A DNA stretch of 7,772 nt from an uncultured Eggerthellaceae bacterium (GTDB lineage Bacteria > Actinomycetota > Coriobacteriia > Coriobacteriales > Eggerthellaceae). Below the pieces are notes generated by a model. That model saw only the letters and a list, made by a program, of their open reading frames with translations, was not told where the DNA came from and did no database searches. The DNA lies in assembly GCA_910577495.1 (NCBI GenBank), contig CAJTML010000101.1, forward strand, positions 1-7,772, written 5' to 3'. This document shows positions 4,401 to 7,772 of the stretch, in pieces. Both the position numbers and the translations under genes were made by a program. Numbering within the stretch: the stretch's first letter is position 1; every line of letters begins with the position of its first letter.

Positions 4401-7014
4401 TCTTGCTGATGGTGCGAAAGCACTCCAGCTCGGAGCCAAGGCTACGCTCGTTGATGTGGTTCACTACAGCAATCTCACACCGCGATCATCAAACGAAGAA
4501 GCCACCACTGCACATCCGCCCTATCTTGCAGTTGGGCTTTTGATTGACAAGGCAACCGAGAAACCCTTATCACTCAATCCTTTAGAGCAAAGCAGCGTTG
4601 ATGACTTCTATGAGCGTTTTCAAGCGGTCATCTCCGATGACACGCAGAACGATTTTGGTGCGCTCGAATCACTCTTAGACGAGTACGCCCCCTACGCTGA
4701 TGCTTTGCCAATCCAAGTGGAAGCGCTTGGTCCTGAAGCCAGCGAAGGCTCACTGGAAATGCAGTTTGAATTACCAGACACCCTTGAAGAAGACACTGAT
4801 GTAGTCATCTATCAATATCTCTACCGGACCGACGATGAAGAAGGCGAAGGCAATCTCATTGGTGTTGACGCCGATATCGAAAACGAGAACCAAACCGTCA
4901 CGCTCGTTGCTCCTCCAAGCGAAGAGCCTCCGACACCACCCACGCCACCTGCATCTGAAACACCCGAGCAGGACTATCCCAAAACGCCCCTTGCCAAGAC
5001 CGGAGATAAAACTCTGTTAGGCGTCTTTTCCCTAATCAGCATAAGCACTTTAGCTCTTATTGCCCTCTCCATCTCTCGCAAGCGCGGACAAAAATCTCTC
5101 GGCATTGCGCTTGTGTGCACACTTGTGCTGAGCGGAGGCGCGCTCGGTGGCTTCATCGGCGCTACTCCTGAAGCCGCATATGCTGATAATGCCAAGATTG
5201 AGCTTCACCAAGGAAACGTCACCGACGCCAAAGCGCAAGGGATCGTGCTTGATAGTCGGCGTGTTTTCGACATCTCAAAAGCAACGTTTACCACCACCAA
5301 TCCCGCGCAACTAACGCTTACCACGCAACGAATTGACCGAGACCCGGTGCATCAAACCTACCGCGGTATTGCATTTCAAGGAACCCCCAACAAGGGCGTA
5401 AAGACCACCGTTACTGGCAGCGCCTCACTTATGTGGTCTGATGTTGGAAGCGACACGCAAGGCGACCGCGTAGACGTAGAGATAACCTTATCCGACATCA
5501 CTATCTACAACAAAACATCCAACGACGACGTCATCTTGTTGCTCACCGAAGTGGAAGGCTACGGCATACTAGAAGCACAAGCCATTACCAATATCGGTTT
5601 ATGTGGCAATTCAAAAACGCTCTCACTTAACGTCTACAAAACCGGCACGACAACCCCAGCTGAAGGACGCTTTCTCATGGGTGTACGAGACCTCGATATG
5701 CCCGATCGCGTCAGCGCAAACACACCAAACTACCAAGGCGAATTTGCCGAATCGGTGCAGCTTTTACAAGGCTTTGAACCTGACATCTATATAAACGATA
5801 CCTGCTTTTTGAGTATCGACCCAACGCGTGCGCTCTTTCAACCTACACACGAAGACTTCGAGTCATCCTTTGATTCGGGTTTCGTGGTAGCTCTTAACCC
5901 CACTGGCTCGCGTTTTGCGTGGGCAGGCACCGCATGCGGAACCGTCGTCTTTGATCAATTTGAGTCACACACTATCACCGCCCGAGCCGAACAAGGCGGC
6001 TCTATCACCGATCAAGGCAGTGCACGCGTTGGATGGAAAAACGACAAAACCTACTACATCACACCTGATGAGCACAAAGAAATTGCTGATGTTGTAGTGG
6101 ATGGACAGCCCCGTGGTGCGCTCGATCAATTCACCTTTACTAACATCGTCGAAGATCATGAAATCATTGCTCAGTTCAAACCAATCCTGATTTCGGTCAT
6201 CTTTACTGATGGACTGAATACGCTCTTGTCAACCGAGCGCATCATAGAAGGCAGCGCACCGGTTCCACCCGAGCCTCCTACCCGCGAGGGCTATCTGTTT
6301 GAGTCATGGGACACCCCCATAGAAGAGCTTTTTGCCGACACTACCATCAATGCGCTCTGGAAACCTATTACCTACTATGTGGCTTTTGATAACAACGGTG
6401 GTGAAGGCGAGATGCCCAACCAAACGTTCACCTTCGACGAATCCGCCACACTTGACGCCTGCGAATTTACCAAGCCAGAACATACCTTCAACGGATGGGT
6501 TGACGAAAAAGGCCAGACCTTTGAAGACGAAGCGTTGGTACGCAATCTTGCAGCAACAGATCTAGCGGAGGTGAACCTAACGGCTCAGTGGGAAGAAACT
6601 CCAACACCACCTGAACCAGAAAGTCCCCCTGTCCTCGAAACACCTGATACACCTGAACCCGAAGCGCCAAATGTGCCAAAGCCTGAACCTGAATTGCCGA
6701 CACTGCCGAAGCCAGACGCGCCGTCTGAACCAGATTCGCCAACCGAACCCATCACATCAGATCAGACACTACCGGAGGCAGCAACCAAAATGCCAGAACA
6801 AACCCCAGAAGACACGCAGCGCGTTGACGGCATACAAGTCACCAGCGATGAGGCCCCCGATACCTCCCAAGCCCCCAAGAAAGAGCAAGAACCACTCCCG
6901 CAAACCGCCGACACCACCCCCCTAAAGGCGCTTGCTTTATTTGCAGGAGCCGCAGCCTGCATCGCACTTTTTGGTACAGCACGGCTTGTGCGCCATCAAC
7001 GACGCCAAAGATAG
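1330..7014 (+). CDS. Giant tandem sortase-anchored surface protein with internal sorting signal and second signal peptide
   Basis: A protein of 1,894 residues, predicted to be secreted and wall-anchored. Order: signal peptide (1-36 or 1-43); NlpC/P60-like domain (about 50-242); four Cna-B/SpaA-like domains (about 246-756); three Thr-Gln ester (VaFE-type) domains (758-1193); Pro-rich spacer; internal LAKTG sorting signal (1221-1252); second signal-peptide-like segment (about 1250-1285); unrecognised domain (1286-1546); three InlB-type repeats (1547-1756); Pro/Glu-rich spacer (1757-1855); LPQTA sorting signal (1856-1894). The first half resembles pilin-type adhesins of Gram-positive gut and oral bacteria, the second a separate InlB-repeat adhesin. 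The frame is open throughout, with no start codon plus ribosome binding site at the join. I infer either a fusion of two neighbouring anchored-protein genes or a polyprotein cut into two. The start is set by AAGGAGG. Ligand and exact function are unknown. Confidence 0.95.
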   Translation: MPTRRLLYFKPHTKRLIALLLSLLLICALLPATLSAQPTLAQAAIQTTTVSTLLGISRQDFVNYLTSHKSDYLGTAYKSDWPNPTTYQTGPWWSRGNHPYEATEFNGVSGYGMNCSGFLARVWCDMGSENTTLMQQWKRAHDWMWANSETLRQTLVALGATYYTFDSKEALFASGKLQKGDLVQMASDSGTDDHVGIFWGENPSEDRFWHSIYDHGSTTTGRNVISEMYGKMTSGTYYLFKFDERGWFKLWKESTNSTLTADNNAYSLAGATFGVYASEADARADQNRISTLETKAHADYDIRLWGYAESSWLAPGSYYVKELTPAKGYALPTTNTIQCVTVSAGEEASASLTFADPPKAAPISIALLKTDSQTNTSTAQGNASLANAHFMLRYYDATYSSAKEALASGAPKKTWVIKTNHEGKATLDENSLVSGDTLYRDRDGNVVLPIGSVVIEETKAPQGYKLPTDSQPILRTISDTTSFSDTVLVYNPPTIADDVIRGGIRITKFDAESHEQAALGGASLDGTTFEIALASDVPVYVDGIKYRCGDVVKTLVITDGVAQTDPDCLPYATYTITETTPGEGYLLTDGTPRTFSITEPGVLVEPFATQNTFDNQVKRGDLELIKVGEGTMERLAYVPFRLTSKTTGENHIVVTDENGKLSTHASWNPHSYNTNANDAAEADSYDADAGVWFGVTQSGEPTPPNDKLGALPYDTYQLTELACSANAGYQLVDIDNITVRKDSQTIDLGTVVDSVTRTPEIATFASDGSDDDKYISPTTDAVILDEVAYENLEAGKTYLLKASLHVVETDEEGNAATRPVTDANDTPVTTSHVFMAHSTHVTTQVSLSFDATAYADQTLVVFEELFEGNTSDPIATHVDPTDSGQQVHIKTPRIQTKAADLADQDNVVSAEQDISVEDVVTYSGLVPDKTYKLHATLMVKETAKPLADAEGNPITVTQAFTPDSPDGEVKVSFQLDARTLAGQTLVVFESLTHSGQEIALHADLEDNNQTIEVRKPSIVSFASDLADGAKALQLGAKATLVDVVHYSNLTPRSSNEEATTAHPPYLAVGLLIDKATEKPLSLNPLEQSSVDDFYERFQAVISDDTQNDFGALESLLDEYAPYADALPIQVEALGPEASEGSLEMQFELPDTLEEDTDVVIYQYLYRTDDEEGEGNLIGVDADIENENQTVTLVAPPSEEPPTPPTPPASETPEQDYPKTPLAKTGDKTLLGVFSLISISTLALIALSISRKRGQKSLGIALVCTLVLSGGALGGFIGATPEAAYADNAKIELHQGNVTDAKAQGIVLDSRRVFDISKATFTTTNPAQLTLTTQRIDRDPVHQTYRGIAFQGTPNKGVKTTVTGSASLMWSDVGSDTQGDRVDVEITLSDITIYNKTSNDDVILLLTEVEGYGILEAQAITNIGLCGNSKTLSLNVYKTGTTTPAEGRFLMGVRDLDMPDRVSANTPNYQGEFAESVQLLQGFEPDIYINDTCFLSIDPTRALFQPTHEDFESSFDSGFVVALNPTGSRFAWAGTACGTVVFDQFESHTITARAEQGGSITDQGSARVGWKNDKTYYITPDEHKEIADVVVDGQPRGALDQFTFTNIVEDHEIIAQFKPILISVIFTDGLNTLLSTERIIEGSAPVPPEPPTREGYLFESWDTPIEELFADTTINALWKPITYYVAFDNNGGEGEMPNQTFTFDESATLDACEFTKPEHTFNGWVDEKGQTFEDEALVRNLAATDLAEVNLTAQWEETPTPPEPESPPVLETPDTPEPEAPNVPKPEPELPTLPKPDAPSEPDSPTEPITSDQTLPEAATKMPEQTPEDTQRVDGIQVTSDEAPDTSQAPKKEQEPLPQTADTTPLKALALFAGAAACIALFGTARLVRHQRRQR
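1477..2055 (+). other. NlpC/P60-like cysteine peptidase-type domain
   Basis: Residues about 50-242. The motif NCSGF carries the candidate nucleophile Cys115. DHVGIFWG carries His194 in the typical NlpC/P60 'HVGI' strand, and His210 (WHSIYDHG) is a candidate third polar residue. The preceding LQKGDLVQM is the usual strand before the His motif. Members of this family cut peptidoglycan stem peptides. Whether this copy is an active hydrolase, an amidase or transacylase, or a binding module cannot be told. A CHAP-type relative is a less likely alternative. Confidence 0.75.
2065..3597 (+). other. Four tandem Cna-B/SpaA-like (isopeptide-type) domains
   Basis: Residues about 246-756 hold four domains of the pilin shaft type. 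Each has a Lys in an early strand and a Glu in a late strand before a Gly-Tyr turn: Lys249 or Lys252 with Glu322 (VKELTPAKGY), Lys369 with Glu457 (EETKAPQGY), Lys508 with Glu578 (TETTPGEGY), and Lys626 with Glu720 (LTELACSANAGY). The third ends FDNQV, placing Asn615 as the isopeptide partner of Lys508. Known family members form intramolecular Lys-Asn/Asp bonds that stiffen surface stalks. The partner Asn/Asp in domains 1, 2 and 4 is not certain by eye. The fourth is longer and more divergent. Confidence 0.8.
3601..4002 (+). repeat. Thr-Gln ester (VaFE-type) domain 1
   Basis: Residues 758-891. Candidate ester-forming residues are Thr763 (EIATFASD) and Gln885 (DSGQQV). Conserved helpers are Asp785 (LDEVAY), the VVFE motif with Glu863, and His877, eight residues before the Gln. 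By analogy with known Thr-Gln ester domains it should form a covalent cross-link that stabilises the stalk. Confidence 0.78.
4003..4374 (+). repeat. Thr-Gln ester (VaFE-type) domain 2
   Basis: Residues 892-1015. It repeats the pattern of domain 1 with Thr896 (RIQTKAAD), Asp918 (EDVVTY), Glu989 (VVFE), His1001 and Gln1009 (DNNQTI). The His-to-Gln spacing of eight is the same. All expected key residues are present, so it is likely functional. Confidence 0.8.
4375..4908 (+). repeat. Degenerate Thr-Gln ester-type domain 3 with insertion
   Basis: Residues 1016-1193. It aligns with domains 1 and 2 (SIVSFASD start, VDVVHYSNL, end ENENQTV with Gln1188). The linking Thr is replaced by Ser1020, VVFE reads VVIY (Glu to Tyr1161) and the His eight residues before Gln is Asp1180. 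An acidic, probably helical insert of roughly 45 residues lies around 1083-1126. It has probably lost ester-bond formation. Confidence 0.7.
4990..5184 (+). other. Internal sorting signal fused to a second signal peptide
   Basis: Residues 1221-1285. LAKTG (1221-1225) follows a Pro-rich spacer and precedes a hydrophobic helix (about 1229-1248) and a basic cluster Arg1250-Lys1251-Arg1252, the standard layout of a C-terminal cell-wall sorting signal. The next residues, Gly-Gln-Lys, run into a second hydrophobic core (about 1257-1277) ending in Ala1283-Tyr1284-Ala1285 before Asp1286, the layout of a signal peptide with a signal peptidase I site. The basic cluster thus serves both. No ATG, GTG or TTG with a ribosome binding site was found here in any frame. 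Confidence 0.85.
5185..5967 (+). other. Unrecognised extracellular domain of the second half
   Basis: Residues about 1286-1546 directly follow the internal AYA cleavage site, so this would be the mature N-terminus of the second protein. It looks beta-rich with many Thr, Val and Asp residues and has three cysteines (1425, 1492, 1536). I do not recognise a family. By position it is a candidate adhesin head domain carried on the following repeats. Confidence 0.6.
5968..6597 (+). repeat. Three InlB-type B repeats
   Basis: Residues 1547-1617 match the divergent InlB B-repeat pattern (TITA, GGSI, VVVDG, FTNIVEDHEIIAQF). Residues 1618-1679 match a Flg_new/InlB_B type (PTREGYLFESWD, ALW). Residues 1680-1756 match the classic InlB_B repeat (YYVAFDNNGGEG, FNGWVDEKG, LTAQW). 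These small beta domains are common spacers in Gram-positive surface proteins. Confidence 0.85.
6598..6894 (+). other. Pro/Glu-rich wall-spanning spacer
   Basis: Residues about 1757-1855 are dominated by Pro, Glu, Thr and Ser with irregular PEP/PEPE units. Segments like this carry a surface protein through the peptidoglycan ahead of a sortase motif. Low complexity makes this stretch prone to length variation. Confidence 0.85.
6895..7011 (+). other. C-terminal LPQTA cell-wall sorting signal
   Basis: LPQTA at residues 1856-1860, then a hydrophobic segment (about 1864-1886) and a basic tail RHQRRQR. This is the standard sortase substrate layout, but the fifth motif residue is Ala instead of Gly, an LPxTG variant. 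Confidence 0.88.
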
Positions 7015-7079
7015 GCCTAACGCGTTTTAATAGACACTGTCTCCGTTTCATGCGAACACGCGCCCGTTCTCAATACAAA

Positions 7080-7109
7080 ATCGGGTGCCAGCAAAAGCTG
7101 ACACCCGAT
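7080..7109 (-). terminator. Rho-independent terminator of the EF-G gene
   Basis: A 13-base stem (arms 7080-7092 and 7097-7109) encloses a 4-base loop. Read on the minus strand the only non-Watson-Crick position is a G-U pair, and the stem is followed by a T-rich run (TTTTGTATT). On the plus strand that position is a C-A mismatch and no T-run follows, so the element serves the leftward gene ending at 7168. The plus-strand surface gene has no comparable terminator. Confidence 0.85.
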
Positions 7110-7167
7110 TCAAACCTTAAGAGGTGTAGTACGAGCAACTTAATATAAGCTGCTTCGCAATCAGACG

Positions 7168-7772
7168 TTAGTTTCCTGCTGCACGAGCCGCTTGATACGC
7201 CTCAATGAGTTTCTTGGTAACGTCACCCGGAGCCTGTTCGTAGCCCTCAATTTCAATTGAGTATGAGCCAGAACCACGCGTGATAGAGCGCAGATCCTTA
7301 GTATAGGAAACAACCTCTGCGTACGGCACGCGAACCAAAATTACGGTCTCGCCTGCATCGTTTGAGTCGGTGCCCACAATGCGACCACGACGCGTAGAGA
7401 TGTCAGACATAACTGCGCCTGCATACTCTTCGCCAACGGTAACTGACACATTAGCCATCGGTTCCAAGATGATCGGATCGGCTTTTTCGCATGCCGCCCT
7501 AAAGCCAATGCGAGCAGCTGTCTTAAATGCCATCTCGTTGGAGTCTACTGAGTGATAGGAGCCATCATAGACCGCGCACTTAATATCCACCATGGGATAT
7601 CCCGCCAAGAAGCCTTCCAGCATGGCGTCTTGTACGCCCTTGTCAACAGCAGGAATGAGACCATTCGGGATAGCGCCACCGCGGATCTCATCCACAAACT
7701 CATAACCCATACCAGGGTTCGGCTCAAGACGCAGCCAGCAGTCGCCGAACTGGCCAGAACCACCCGTTTGCT
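7168..7772 (-). CDS. fusA: Elongation factor G family protein, C-terminal part
   Basis: EF-G drives ribosome translocation using GTP. This fragment carries the end of the protein: the domain IV motif QTGGSGQFG at the window edge, then LAGYPMVDIK, YDGSYHSVDSNEMAFK, and the domain V signatures PIILEPM, TRRGRIVG and DLRSITRGSGSYS, ending at TAA (7170-7168). About 200 codons of the usual 690-700 are present and the 5' end is outside the window. The common GGRGQ of EF-G reads GGSGQ here and the following residues are GDCW, so it may be a paralogous EF-G-like copy instead of the main translocase; the GTPase domain that would settle this is outside the window. It is convergent with the surface-protein gene and followed by its own terminator. 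Confidence 0.93.
   Translation of the reverse strand, partial: QTGGSGQFGDCWLRLEPNPGMGYEFVDEIRGGAIPNGLIPAVDKGVQDAMLEGFLAGYPMVDIKCAVYDGSYHSVDSNEMAFKTAARIGFRAACEKADPIILEPMANVSVTVGEEYAGAVMSDISTRRGRIVGTDSNDAGETVILVRVPYAEVVSYTKDLRSITRGSGSYSIEIEGYEQAPGDVTKKLIEAYQAARAAGN

Noticed and set aside
6598..6894. Tandem DNA repeat array in the Pro-rich spacer
   Set aside because: The protein is repetitive in composition, but the PEP-like units are irregular and the DNA does not form a regular period.

Overview
The window holds two partial housekeeping genes on the minus strand flanking one complete, very large plus-strand gene. From left to right: the first 329 codons of glmS (glucosamine-6-phosphate synthase, read leftwards off the window); a 340-base divergent intergenic region; a 1,894-residue multidomain surface protein (1330-7014); a short convergent gap with a strong hairpin terminator; and the last 200 codons of an elongation factor G family protein (read leftwards, 5' end missing).

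The likely host is a Gram-positive bacterium with moderate GC, most plausibly a Coriobacteriia-type actinobacterium such as a Cryptobacterium or Eggerthellaceae relative. This is inferred from the sortase-anchored architecture, the Cna-B plus Thr-Gln ester shaft domains, the InlB-type repeats and the general composition. No 16S or other decisive marker is present.

The centrepiece is the surface protein. Its first part has a signal peptide, an NlpC/P60-like Cys-His domain, four Cna-B/SpaA-like domains, three Thr-Gln ester (VaFE-type) domains, a Pro-rich spacer and then a complete cell-wall sorting signal (LAKTG, hydrophobic helix, basic cluster). Translation does not stop there. The same basic cluster leads straight into a second signal-peptide-like segment ending in Ala-Tyr-Ala. 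After it comes a second ectodomain: an unrecognised domain of about 260 residues, one divergent InlB-type repeat, two InlB_B/Flg_new-type repeats, a long Pro/Glu spacer and a terminal LPQTA sorting signal. The topology is self-consistent for a polyprotein. Sortase cutting at LAKT|G and signal peptidase cutting at AYA|D would release two separate wall-anchored proteins from one translation product. If neither internal site is cut, the product is instead a hairpin-anchored double adhesin. This is the most unusual feature of the window and I found no separate start codon or ribosome binding site for the second half.

glmS supplies glucosamine-6-phosphate for peptidoglycan and lies divergently from the wall-anchored protein. 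Their shared intergenic region carries a 12-base direct repeat and an AT-rich repeat pair, which could be regulatory, but no convincing promoter could be assigned by eye.
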